DNA from: Ettlia oleoabundans
Taxonomy: Eukaryota > Chlorophyta > Chlorophyceae > Chlamydomonadales
Assembly (NCBI GenBank): GCA_019693395.1
Contig: JAAMXP010002084.1
Location: 19,554 to 83,553, forward strand
DNA length: 64,000 nt
Reading direction: 5' to 3'
The position numbers and the translations under genes are program-made. Below, piece after piece: positions 47,460-62,819 of this stretch. The notes under the pieces are model-generated. The model saw nothing but the letters and a program-made list of their open reading frames with translations, was not told the origin of the DNA and made no database searches. Every line of letters begins with the position of its first letter. Positions within the stretch are counted from its first letter, which is position 1.

Positions 47460-50178
47460 ATGAATCAGGGTGATGGTGCTCAGCAACAGGGCCAGGAGGT
47501 CGCGCTACCGCAGCAAGCTGCGGAGCCGCAGCAGCAGGCCGCCGGGGAAGCCGCCCAGCAACAAGGCGGAGGGGACGCTGTCGCGGGACCGCAACAGGCG
47601 GCGGTGCCGGAGGACGGGGCGGGAGGCTCCCAGCCAGCAGCAGCCGAGACGCCCATAGCTGACGAGGAGGGGCCTGTTTTCAAGAAGAGGCGACTAAAGC
47701 CACCCCCAGACTTGAGCTACGAGCCAAAAGATGCGGTTGACCTTGTCTTAAAGACGTCTGACAGCAAGCGCATCGGTGTGCACCGCCTGATCGTGCTGCG
47801 CAGCTGCGGCTTCTTCCGAGCCCTGCTGGAGGCATGCGAGGAGACAGAGGTAGGCTCATTGCTGCAGCATTGCTTAAGGTCCCAATTCTAGTAAGCTTTA
47901 GGTAGTGGGTGGGTGTTGTATGGTGCAGCGTGTTGGCACAGTGCAGGGGTGCACCTGCTGGCCCCAACCCACCCAGCAGAGCCTGTGGGCTTGCAAGTGG
48001 GACAGCCAGCCCAGCCTTCGCAAGGTTACTGAAGTCCCAGCTAGCTTCAGTAACTGCTAGCTGAAGCAATTTTTCAGCTAGCCGAAACAATTTTTCAGAA
48101 TAGCCATCCATGCCACCTTTTGCTCTGATGCTGCCCCGCTCTGTTGCCCACCTCCTGAGGCGCCGCCATTATGTCCAGCACTCTTTTAATGTTCATGCCA
48201 TGCAGGTGGCCGTGCCAGAGGCATATGATGACTTCAAGCCCCATCTCCTGGACATCATCTACAATAGAGCCGTGCAGATCAAGCCAGAGACAGCCATGAA
48301 GGTGGGGAACTGCTGTTTGCGCTTATAGACCTTCCTTTATGGGTGCGTGCTGCAGCTCTGTGTTGTAATGGTGTTTGCTGTGTTCGCTTAGTTGTGCTCT
48401 CCCGTCCGCTTGTGATGCGCTCGTGATGCGCCTGCCTGGGCTTATGGCTAGTTGTGTGCCTGACCGATGCCCCAACCACCTTTTGCAATTGGCTGAGTTT
48501 GTTCTCATGCCTTTGGTTGTGCCTGGGCTGGTGCAGGTGTTCCAGCTGGCAGACAAATACGAGGCACCTGACATCATGCAGGCGTGCAGGTGTGGGTGGG
48601 TGGGCGTGTGGCCTGGGGCTGGCTGTGTGTGGATATAGTTGGATATGCCATGGTGGAGTGTGCCAGGCATAGTGGCAACGACAGCCAGGTCCTTTGCTGC
48701 AGCCAGCTCTCATTCTTGGCTCCTGTTAGGCCAGTGCGTGGCTGCTGACAGAGGGCCAACTCACTTTGTCATATATACTTCCAGTCTTGCAATGCACCGC
48801 AATCACCAATTTCTCATCATTAAATGCACAATCCACACCCGTGCTTTTTTTCGGGCCATTCCAGGCCGGTGTTTATGAGCGACGCATTCCGCATGCGCAT
48901 CAAGCCGGCGCCGCCAACCCAGACTGTGGGCAACTTTACCTTTGGTGGTGGATCGGGAACATCACTACCGCATGCCGACTGGCTGGATGTTCTGGCATTG
49001 GCCAGCAAGCACAAGTATGAAGATTTGTTTGTCAAAGCCACGGAGTTCCTCGTTGAAGAGGTGGGCTTCTCAAATGTGCTAACAAGTAGAGTTCCGAGTT
49101 GTCAGTTGGTGTCTATTTCAAAGTCAAGTAATTGTATTTATATATATAATGCTGGCTTATAAATCCCTGCAGGCCAAGGGTGCCTCCAAGCTGGCTGTTG
49201 AGGCAGCCACAGTGCTGATGGGGGGCAAGGAGCAGCTGTCCCAGCTGCACCAGGTACGGGTCTCCGGGCTGAACCATTCCTGCTGTTAAGTTGTTGTTAG
49301 ACAGGCCTTGTGTTGTACCTGCTGTCATATCATGCTTGCTACTTGTCACTGTAGCCGCATCCGCAGTGCAAGGAGATGCTGCCTGGCAGGAAGCTACAAT
49401 TGAAAATGTGTGGTTTCACCCTGAGATGCCTCGTCCCACCCCACCCTTGCAGCATCACCTGCTGAAGTTGACGGCCAGCTTCGCGGTATGCACTCACAAG
49501 GTGCATGAAAAGGTGAGCACGCATTGCACCAAGCTTGCTGCCAGCAAGCCTGCAGACTGCCTTGACCTGGTAGTAGCTGTTCACCCGCCACATGTGTGCG
49601 CTTTGTCGAGGCCTGGACCCCAAGCTTTCCGATTGCTTATCATAATGACTGGGGCAGCTGCGGTGAAATATCTGCTGAAGAACACCCTGCTCTCCGTGTT
49701 GTGGCTACCCCGTGCTCCTTGTTCAGATGGCGGAGCGAGTGGGTGAGGCTGAGAAGGCGGCAAAGGCTAGCCAGGATATGGCCGCTAAGCTGGAGAAGCA
49801 GGTTACCACTCGCACAGCGCCCTTGCCGCAGTTTGCAGCACAGTTTGGTGTTGATTCAACATGGCCGCGTCCTGGAGATGTGCACCACCCACTTGCGTTA
49901 GATGCCCACATGACGGCATACCCTCCGCAGGCAACCAAACACCATCTGTATGCTGTTGACACATTGAAAGTGAGTTCGCCCACCACAACAGTTGCACCCT
50001 ATGGTTGCAGTTGAAGGACAAGCAGAAGACGTATTTGAAGCTGCTGGCCAAGTTCAACCGCCTGGTCAACAGGTGCGAGAGGGAGCGGGTGAACTGGCAC
50101 AAGGAGCTGGAGCCAGCTCCCTCAGCTGCCAAGGGCAAGAAGGGAAAGACGGCAGCGGCCGCCGGTGCCGGGCAATAA
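47460..50178 (+). CDS. BTB/POZ domain protein with C-terminal coiled coil
   Basis: Exons 47460-47849, 48206-48301, 48537-48589, 48865-49060, 49173-49253, 49453-49512, 49727-49801 and 50011-50178 give 372 aa. An N-terminal Q/A/G-rich low-complexity region (1-70) is followed by FKKRRLKPPP, a possible nuclear signal. The BTB domain spans about 90-195: DLVLKTSDSKRIGVHRLIVL, RSCGFFRALLEA, then VFQLADKYEAPDIMQAC. The C-terminal part is a charged coiled coil (MAERVGEAEKAAKAS, LAKFNRLVNRCERERVNW) ending in a KKGK-rich tail. BTB proteins often link substrates to CUL3 ligases; no MATH or Kelch domain is visible. The sixth exon end (49512) was picked for its strong donor; 49485 and 49500 are also in phase. 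Confidence 0.8.
48025..48081 (+). repeat. two adjacent perfect inverted repeats (hairpins) in BTB intron 1
   Basis: GTTACTGAAG (48025-48034) pairs with CTTCAGTAAC (48045-48054), loop 10. CTAGCTGAA (48057-48065) pairs with TTCAGCTAG (48073-48081), loop 7. The arms share the CTGAAG/TAGCT words, and a degenerate third arm follows at ~48083-48098. In RNA both would fold stably. Confidence 0.75.
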
Positions 50179-50429
50179 GCTTCTGTATGATGGTTACAGT
50201 TGGTCTCCTCAACACATGTTGCCTACTCATGTCGTGTTGCTACCAAATACCTGCCATACTTTCTGAGATTACGTTGTCACTGTCATTCGTTCAAGGCTTC
50301 AAAGCTACAAGTAAGAATGTACGTAAGTGCCAGCGCTGTGTCAGCAGATTGCATGCCAAGTTACTGCAGCGGGCCTACAGTCAGTTGTTAGTCTATTCTG
50401 TCCTGGCCCACAAGAAACACCTGCTTGCG
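50179..50429. other. short convergent intergenic region
   Basis: 251 bases between the BTB and coiled-coil stop codons; the 3' UTRs must lie close or overlap. A minus-strand TGTAA lies near 50194. Confidence 0.5.
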
Positions 50430-52226
50430 CTAAGAGGCGGCAGCTTGTGCCACTGCTGCGCGCGGACGCATGCCCAGCACCTGCACCAGCCTTGCCTCTA
50501 TGCCTCCCAGCATAGGCACCAGTGCGGCCTGCAATTGGCTGCTGCTCTGCGCGGCACGCGTCAGCTCCATACACAGTGCCCTGCGATAGGACGTTACGGA
50601 TGGGTTGGGGGGTGTCGTCCTAGTAGAGCAGGCCTGAGAGCCCCACCAAATGTGCGCAATTGGTGGAGCATAAACCCTGCTAGCTGGAAGAGCTAGCAGG
50701 GTATGCAACAGCGCTGCTTGCTTCCATTGCCTCCTCCCGGCATCAGCATGCAAAGCGGCAGCAGGAACCAATGCCGACTGGGTCATGGCTCAGCCCACCT
50801 GACTTGCATGTCCAATTGAGCGCTCCTTGCCTTCTCTAGCAGCAATTCCCGCTCAAAACGCTGGCATAAGTCGGCAAGGGCAGCCGCGCTTCTGTTGTTT
50901 TGAGCAGCAACACCGGCGGCGTCCCCCTCGCTACCTGGCCCAACAGCAGAGCGGGGGTCGCCAATGTGAGTGGCGCTCTTGCTGCCAGTGGTTGGTGTGC
51001 CGCTGCTGCTCTGCTCCGCTCCAACTCCAGGGCTGGCAGCTGGCGGCAGGCTCCAGGTGGCGCTTTCCTCCAGCAGATCTTTAAGCCGCTCATTTTGCGC
51101 AAGGCTATCTTGCGCCTGGGCTTCCCACTTGGCCGCCACATCCCGCAGCTGCGTCACCGACTGCATGGAAAGAGGAAGCATGGTGGGTAGAGGGTGGAGG
51201 GCAGCCAGCCAAGACGGAGATGGTGGGTCAGGCATGGCAGCCGGGGTAAGAAAGGTGAAGTAGTTGAATGACTCAGCTGTATGCATCGACTGCATGGCGC
51301 AAGCAACTCTACCACATTGTCACCAGCTGTGCAAGGTTGCAACGCTTCGTACTGCCAGCCAGCAACAAAGCACGCACCTCTGCTAGTGCTGCATTGTCCC
51401 CAGACAGCCGCTCAATCTCCGCCGCCTGCGCATCAAAGGCGCCAATCAGCTTGTCACGGCTGGCCTTGAGCGCAGCGATGCGCTGCTGCAACATCGCCAC
51501 TGTCTCCTCCGCCGCAGCTCCGGCCGCCGCTGGCTCACCCGCTGATCCGCTGCCGCTGCCGTCGACAACCGATGTTCCCGGTGCAGGCACAAGGTTGGTG
51601 GCGGATGCTGACTTTTTCATGGCCCCAAACAGGCCTCGCCCCTTGCTGCTGCTGCCGCTCTCAAGCTGCTTAACGCGCTGCTCCGCTTTAAGCAGCTTTG
51701 TCGTTGCCGTCACCGCCTCCCGCTCTGCCGCCTCGAGCAAGCGAACCAGCTCTTCGCTATGCTGCCGCTCTTGATCCAGCTCCGTCAGCAGGATCTCCAG
51801 GTCAGCTGCCATGGCACTGTCAGCTGTGCCGCTCTGCAAGTGCCGCACCGCACGGGTAGCAGCCGCCGAGGCTCGACCGCCGGGGGAATGCTCAGCGGGA
51901 GACAGCGCCCCGTTCGATGCCGTCCGAGCGCCCGCCACTGACTCTGCTGCCTGCTGCTGCTCCTGCAATGCTGCCTCCAGTGCTGCTGCATGTGCCTCTG
52001 CCTGCAGCTGCTCCTCTTCCGCCTCGGAAGCCCGCCGCTCGGCTGCCAGCAGTGCGGCAGCAAGCTCGTCGCGTGCCTTTTGCAGCCGGTTCCTGTCTGC
52101 TGCCACCACCTCGACAGTCTCTTCAGCCCTTCGCCGCAGCTGTTGCTCCTCAGCCAGCTGGTGCTTCAGGCGCTGCAGCTGCACCTCAAGGTCTGCCACC
52201 TCACCTGTCGCCCTGCCGCCGCCCAT
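50430..52226 (-). CDS. long coiled-coil protein, unknown function
   Basis: Minus-strand exons 52226-51378, 51160-50799 and 50580-50430 give 453 aa. Residues ~8-100 (VADLEVQLQRLKHQLAEEQQ...) and ~140-180 (LEILLTELDQERQHSEELVR) have clear heptads. A linker contains KGRGLFGAMKKSASATN, a short basic-hydrophobic motif, followed by a second coiled coil (MLQQRIAALKASRDKLIGAF) and a C-terminal helical region. No catalytic domain is present. Such proteins are often structural or tethering factors; I cannot name a family. It is tail to tail with the BTB/coiled-coil gene. Splice phases agree throughout. Confidence 0.75.
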
Positions 52227-52609
52227 GCTGACGCAGTCTGTCGGCGTTCAATGCAACAGGTATCCGCTCGGTAGGTTTAGAAGAGGCACTTGCGCCCGTT
52301 CATTTGCTCAACGGTGAGCTCAACGAGACTTCAACTTGGAAGTGGCTACTGTAATGCTCTTGCACAGCAGAGGCAGGTACAGGGAATTCCCTGTATACTG
52401 TTGGGCTGCAGCAGCATCGGTGAGAGTTCACATACTCTCTGTACTGCTCGTTTGTACCTTCGTCACCTTCCATCGCGAATCTGGTGGGCAGCTACCCCAA
52501 ACTGGCTATCAAGCCCTCCAGCAAGCCTATGCCACACATCGCATCGTTTTATGCAAGCGCCGAAACCGTCCGACTCACTCAATTCCAGCACTGCCTTTAC
52601 CTCAGTATC
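52227..52609. other. divergent promoter region
   Basis: 383 bases between two oppositely read start codons. The plus gene's frame is open further upstream, with another ATG at 52529. No motif found. Confidence 0.45.
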
Positions 52610-54108
52610 ATGATCTTGAGTTTGGGAGCTTGCCGCGGTACTCTCGTCCGCCCCGTTCCTGCCGGAGCTGGCGCCTCTCGCCCAGCGCCCCAGCTTCAGG
52701 CCTGCTCCCTGCCGCGCCGCAGCTTCCTCCGCCCGACCGTCCCTGCTCCGCGGCAGGTGCTGCCGGTTGCGGCTCTGCCTGGCAGTGAGCAACTGGACCT
52801 TGATGACGGGGTCAAACAAGACATGCCACAGTGGCTCGCCGTTGTGGGCTATACCGTGGGTGTGGTTGCCAGGCGTGCCAGCTTGACCAGGTGCGGGACG
52901 CTCCAGCGCTCCGCCCAGCGCACCTGCTTGCCAATGGTTACAAACTATACCACAAGCCACCTCTACTCCCTTCGGGATCTCTCATAACACTCCCTAAATA
53001 TGAGTGGTTTACTTGAACTGGTTGAAGACTCCTGTGCTGCTGCCGGTGGCTGTGCCCGCCTTGCCCGCTGCAGCTTCCAGCTGTCGGCGCACCACATCTA
53101 CGCGGCTCTGGCCTGGTACACCCTGTTCTGGGGTGCCCTGACACTGCTGGACCCCGAGAGGAGGTCCCAGTTTGATGCAGTGGGGACTGCCGCAGGTGAG
53201 CTTACATTTCATGACGCCGGCTTCCAATCCTGGTGCATGTCATGTTTACGTCACCAATGCACAAGGCCAAGCTGCATCGGCAGTACACGCGACTGCTTTG
53301 TTGGCAGCCACACGTGGACTGCTGCCGACACTTATCGCTCTCTGTGTGTTCCTTTGCATTCCACCCTCTGGAGCAGGACCTGCCTTCCTGGCGGTGAACG
53401 CTCTGAATGGCTTTGGCGGCAGGGTGGCGCCCTTTGAAGCGGCCACTGTCATCTTTGGCTGGCTCTGGGTGAGTCAACAACCAACACATCAGCCAGCAAG
53501 AGCTTGACGGTTGTCCCTGATTATCATTATGAAAAACCAACCATACCTGATATCATAGTTACGTTGTTGCGCCTTTGCTTCCTCGCATGCCCTGCAGCTG
53601 GACAGGATGCCTCGATTTGAGTACTCGCGCTGGGTGTGGCTTGCCACCCTGCTGGTGGCTATCTACAAGGGCATGTCAGCTCAGGTACGGATTGACAGAC
53701 ATTTTGTGGAAGCAGGGACATGCCTTCGTGTTAAGTGTGAGTAAAATCTGTTCAATCTCCAGCTATTGCGCTGATAACTGGTGCAACTGCACGCCGCAGT
53801 GGCTGGTGGCGGCCTTCGGTGTTTCGGCTGCATGGAAGCTGTACAATGAGAGGGATGTGAAACAGGTCCTCTTTGGTGGACTGGCGGTCTGGGCCTTTGC
53901 CAAAAAGGTGGGTGGGAGAAGGGCCATGTCAATTTCTGGGGTCGCAATGAGTTGGGTGTAGCAAATGCCGGCGTTAAGATGCGAATGGGGCTGATAATAA
54001 CCCCAAATTGGCGGTCGGTTGAGTTGTGATGTTGCCGCCCTGCAGGTTGAGGTCCCGGTGGCGCTGACGATTATGGCTGCTCAGATGGTGACGTGTGCCT
54101 TGGTGTGA
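52610..54108 (+). CDS. small probable plastid membrane protein, unknown family
   Basis: Exons 52610-52890, 53074-53195, 53377-53468, 53598-53684, 53800-53907 and 54046-54108 give 250 aa. The first ~60 residues are rich in A, R, P and S with few acids (MILSLGACRGTLVRPVPAGA), like a chloroplast transit peptide. Four or five hydrophobic helices follow: QWLAVVGYTVGVVA, YAALAWYTLFWGALTLL, FEAATVIFGWLW, WVWLATLLVAIYKG, and VALTIMAAQMVTCALV at the extreme C-terminus. I do not recognise the family. The second exon acceptor (53073) was preferred over a read-through start at 53000 because it has a proper pyrimidine tract and joins in frame. The ATG at 52610 could be preceded by one at 52529. Confidence 0.7.
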
Positions 54109-54661
54109 GTTGGTGGCAACGTTGACAACGCTGACTACTGGCATGGCACGTTCATTTTTGCCCCAACATGGTGGCATGTAACCAAGCTGCAACCAGACTT
54201 ATCGCTGACTATCTTGAATTCTGCACAATATACCTTTATGTGCCTCCTTTGCCAGTTACGATTGATGCTTGTTGACACCTCTTCGCTGTGTTGCACGTGC
54301 CTGCCCTAAAGTCTCTGCGATATTCACTGCAAGTTGGCCAGCCTGCTTGCTCACTCTGTCTCGTTTGGCTGTAAGCATATTATGGGATCTACATTCTACA
54401 AGTATCTGGAGCCGTGCAAGCACTTTTGCACATTGACAATCAACGGCTCAGTATCAAGAGTTGGCTGAACAAACAACTTCACCACCGATTATTGAAGGTT
54501 AAGACCCCAGAGATGAAGTGTACGAGAGCAGGATAGGTGTAAGCTATGCAAGAATGGGTCAGAAGTACTCGTACAGCGAGATGGTCAGTCACAACAAGGG
54601 TCACAGATACTAGAGGGAGACGCAGGACACAAATTGTCAACACAACGTGGGGTCCCCGCTT
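54109..54661. other. convergent intergenic region
   Basis: 553 bases between two 3' ends. A plus-strand TGTAA lies at 54177-54181, ~70 bases past the membrane-protein stop. No gene seen. Confidence 0.5.
54177..54181 (+). promoter_or_regulatory. TGTAA polyadenylation-like signal
   Basis: Green-algal poly(A) motif at a normal distance after the stop at 54108. Confidence 0.4.
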
Positions 54662-56976
54662 TTAAACCTCTATTGACATTCGCTCAACACCATCTTCTGG
54701 AGAATTGGAGCTGACGGTGGCAGGCGGGGTGACGATGGTGGAAAGTGTGAAGCTGGACTTGCTGCTGCTGCTCTGCAAGAAGCTGACAGGCTGCTGGTCC
54801 TGCTCCTCAGTCGCTGCAGGGCAACAGAGCAGAGCAGAAACAAAGCGCTCAGCCGTGCTTGCGGAATGCATGTTTAGCTGAAAAAAGGGGTTGGCAGCCA
54901 CCTTACGGCAGCAGCTGGTAGCAAGCACAGAGATAGCAGCATGCCCAAGAGCTGTGATTCCTTACTGCAAACAGTTTGCAAGATGCCATCCTCAAGGCCA
55001 TAGACCAAGCCGTGCACTGACAGTTTCTGCCCCGCGTCCCATGCCTGCTGCACCACTGGGCTCGTGCACACGTTAAACACCTGCGGCACAGCAGAGGCAA
55101 ATCGATGGAAAAGCACAGCTGCTCAGCAGAAGATTACACGTTGAAGACGCAAGTTAGGTAAACACTTCACCAAGAAAAAAACACCGCGGCATTTGTTGGC
55201 TTGCGCAGGTGTGCGGCACAACATTGGCTGTGCTGCTGCTGGACTGTGTAGCTTCGTAGTGCAGCTGGAGTTCCGCCGCTTCTACCCACCTGCCGCATCA
55301 CGTTTAGCTCCACCAGCTTGTTGGCCTTTTGGGCTCCATCCAGGATGCGCAGTGCCTCCAAGTTTTTCTCCATTGTGTCACGAATATCTTGGATCCACAG
55401 GTTAGCCAGGGCTGCAGGCACACAGGACAGGCGGGTGTCAGGGGCTCTCTGAGCTCTTGTTCGGGCATGTTTCTTGTGAAGAAGACAGGTTGCTGGCAGG
55501 GAGTGATGAGGGAGAAGGCGGCCAAGGTGTATGGTGCAACAATTGGCGCGAGCTCACGCGCATGCAGTTCAAGACGACAAGGACCCTGCAAGGGGGCTGG
55601 AGCTCTGCATCAAGCGCTGACAGGGCCTGTTCCCAACAGCCTGGCTGCTGCCCTGCTCCCCAGACTGCCCTGCCAGTGCGATGCAGAACAAGGTCAGATG
55701 AAAATGCTGCCCTCTGCAGAGTATGCCAGCACCTGTCGGCGAGGAGCTTACCAGATGCCACGCCTGGTAGATCCTCCTGCAACGTGATAGCCATTGCGCC
55801 ACACCCATAGTGGCCGCACACAATGATGTGCTTCACCTTGAGCACTGCATTCAGCAAAGCCGCACCGAAGGTCCCTCTCATGCAACTGAGCACCTGTGAC
55901 CAGACCTGCGAGCATGCCACAGGCACGCTGCTTCCAATATTGCTTCGCATCTTGCTTCACAGCACTGACCTAAGGATTAGTACATGCTGGAGACAGGTGC
56001 TGCCCACCTGCCACAGCGTACTCCAAGCAGCTCATGAGGTTCATGTCTTTGAAGGAAGCAATGTTGCCCAGGTTACGCTGCACGACCAGCACAAGGGGGC
56101 CATGGAAACGTCAGTCGGCGGCTTTTTGGTGGTGGCAGCCTGCAACGAGCCTCATGACTTGCAGGCAAGCAGCGCCTGGACTGACCTGCACCAGCACCTC
56201 GCCAGGGCGCAGCCCGATCAACTCGTTGGCAGGCACAAGGGCTTCTGCGCACCCAATCCTGCACACGAGAGAGCAAGCACTGGAGACAAGTGTGTTACCA
56301 CAGCAAACGCAGCAATCCCCATTGCAAGTAATTTGACATACTTGCAGCGCAGGATACCGCCAAAAAATGTTAATCTTCAACAATGCAGAAATGTACGACC
56401 TTTTAGACGTTTTGCTGACGCGTAGGATGCATAGACTGCTTTGCTGCCCGCGACAGGGTAACGGCTCTTCCAGCGGCGGCGCGTGGCGGGCGCTCAGGAC
56501 ACTCACCACAGCACCTCTGGCGCTTGCAGACCAACCAGCTTGTTGAAGAATCCGGGAGCTCCTGCCTCCATCTGCTTGGCCCAAGCCCTGCAGTTGATTT
56601 CGGGGGTTTTAGCTGAGGTGGCCGCTCTGTGGTAGTGACGAGGTTGGAGCATTTGAGGTGCGCCAGCCTCTCATCTCAAAGCTACATGTACTGCATAAGT
56701 CAGCAAGGTCACGGTTGCAGCCCGCAAGCTCACGCACTTGTTTGCCGCCAACCTCGCATCGAGTTCCTTCCCGGCTAGCGCCTTTGCGTGGTCGCCCGAG
56801 CACATGATGAAAGTTTCGATGGTAGAGAATGTAGGATTCACAACAGCCAACCCACTTGTCTGTCCTTGCAAGGCCTTGCTGAGTTGTGCCGCCAACGCCA
56901 CGCTGGCAGGGCAGACGTCTGCCTCAGTTTGCAGCACCTGCGGCCAGATAGGTTCTATCTTGGAGAGTTTTGACAT
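54662..56976 (-). CDS. beta-carbonic anhydrase with non-canonical CxExL dyad
   Basis: Minus-strand exons 56976-56738, 56587-56507, 56258-56186, 56077-56008, 55844-55752, 55411-55290, 55080-54966 and 54813-54662 give 314 aa. The fold is clearly beta-CA: PGFFNKLVGLQAPEVLWIGC, VPANELIGLRPGEVLVQRNL, LKVKHIIVCGHYGCGAMAIT, and QKLSVHGLVYGLEDGI. The zinc ligands C110, H166 and C169 are kept. The catalytic Asp-Arg pair that normally follows the first Cys (CxDxR) is replaced: the sequence reads C110-A-E112-A-L114. The N-terminal 80 residues are a divergent helical extension, not an obvious transit peptide. The C-terminal 50 residues are Ser/Thr-rich. Beta-CAs interconvert CO2 and bicarbonate; activity here is doubtful. 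All phases agree and no frameshift explains the change. Confidence 0.88.
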
Positions 56977-57846
56977 CTCTCAAACAGGCTCGCTTTTGAC
57001 ATCCATCTAGGAAAAGCAGAAGCTACGTATGCGGATTGGGACGACTCCATGTGGGCAGGTGCATAGAATCACTCCACAGGCAGTACAGAAGAGCGCCAGC
57101 ATGCAAAGGGGTGAGCAGTTCATCACGTCAAAATCAAAGGCAAAATGGACGGGAGTTGTCTTGAAGCAAAGTTCTTGGCAAGAGCATGCAAATCATATGT
57201 GCGCATTCGAAGCACACATCAGAGGTGTGTGGCATGCACAGTCTGCACCAATCAGTGCAGAACTCATGATGCAATGATCACGAACAGCAAAACAATGAAT
57301 GCAGGGGCCATTCAATGGATGATGGCACGCAGAAACAATGGGTGGTATAGTGGTTAATGCGGGAGGTGAAGACGTAGTGCTCAGCGGAGGCATGCAAGGC
57401 TGCGGGTGACTTGCGTGGTCGTGAAACGTGAAGGGCAGCCCCACCAACGAGGGCTCAACCAAGCATGACATGTTCTTGTTGCTGAGAAAGCGAAGATAAA
57501 AAATTTGCGTGAAAGGGAGAATATGCAAGGGGCAATAACGTACATGCTTCCGTATAATATGCGTGGCACTGACGCCATGCTGCAAGGAACGGAGCCGAAG
57601 GGTAGCGTGGAGCAAACAGGGGGCGGTGTGCTGGCTGCAACACCCCACAGCAACGCCCAAGAAATGCTACAGGTTGTGTGTCTTGTCACTGGTCAGGCTT
57701 CGATGCAGCACCGGCCAGTGTCGCTGCTAAAAGGCTGTCTACTACAGGCCCAACATGTGCATGGCAAGGATTTTTTCTGACGGATGCAGGCAGAGAAGCG
57801 GCCCTCTGTGCAGCCGCGACATGCCGCTGCTTGTGCTGGATTTGCC
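56977..57846. other. intergenic between kinase 3' end and carbonic anhydrase start
   Basis: 870 bases, AT-richer than the genes. A stretch at 57340-57360 resembles a tRNA D-arm, but no full cloverleaf follows. No exon supported. Confidence 0.5.
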
Positions 57847-62441
<4,595 letters not shown>

Positions 62442-62819
62442 GAAAAATTAAAGCTCTCGCACATTACAAAAGAGGGAGGCCGCAAATTTGGTAGCCGGGC
62501 CGGTGCGCACTCTAAAATCGCGGCAGGGAGGCACCCTTCAGCTTCCGTCGCCCTGCAAATTCTTGGCATACACGGGCCAAACCTATCCCTACCATCAGCG
62601 ACGTGTATGGCAGCCATGCAAGCGAACTCTACCACCCGCAGCGTCTGCAGCGCAAGTACAACGGCCTGCAAGCCTGCTACACGTTCACTACACCCGCGGA
62701 TGATGGTATTTAGGTGACCGGCATGAATGTGCTAGCACAAGCACCCTCAACGGGCGCCTCCGTCGAAGCCGCCACGGCAGCTCGCTGGCAGCTTGTTTCC
62801 AGCTCTTTGTGCCCGGCAT
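62442..62819. other. divergent promoter, kinase / HAD phosphatase
   Basis: 378 bases between start codons. Open frames are short and compositionally random. No motif found. Confidence 0.45.

Noticed and set aside
53000..53195. Start codon at 53000 for the membrane protein
   Set aside because: The reading starts in an intron; a proper acceptor at 53073 joins a transit-peptide exon in frame, giving a better model.
57338..57366. tRNA-like D-arm (GGTGGTATAGTGGTTAATGC)
   Set aside because: No matching acceptor stem, anticodon arm or T-arm (GGTTCRANYCC) follows within 80 bases.
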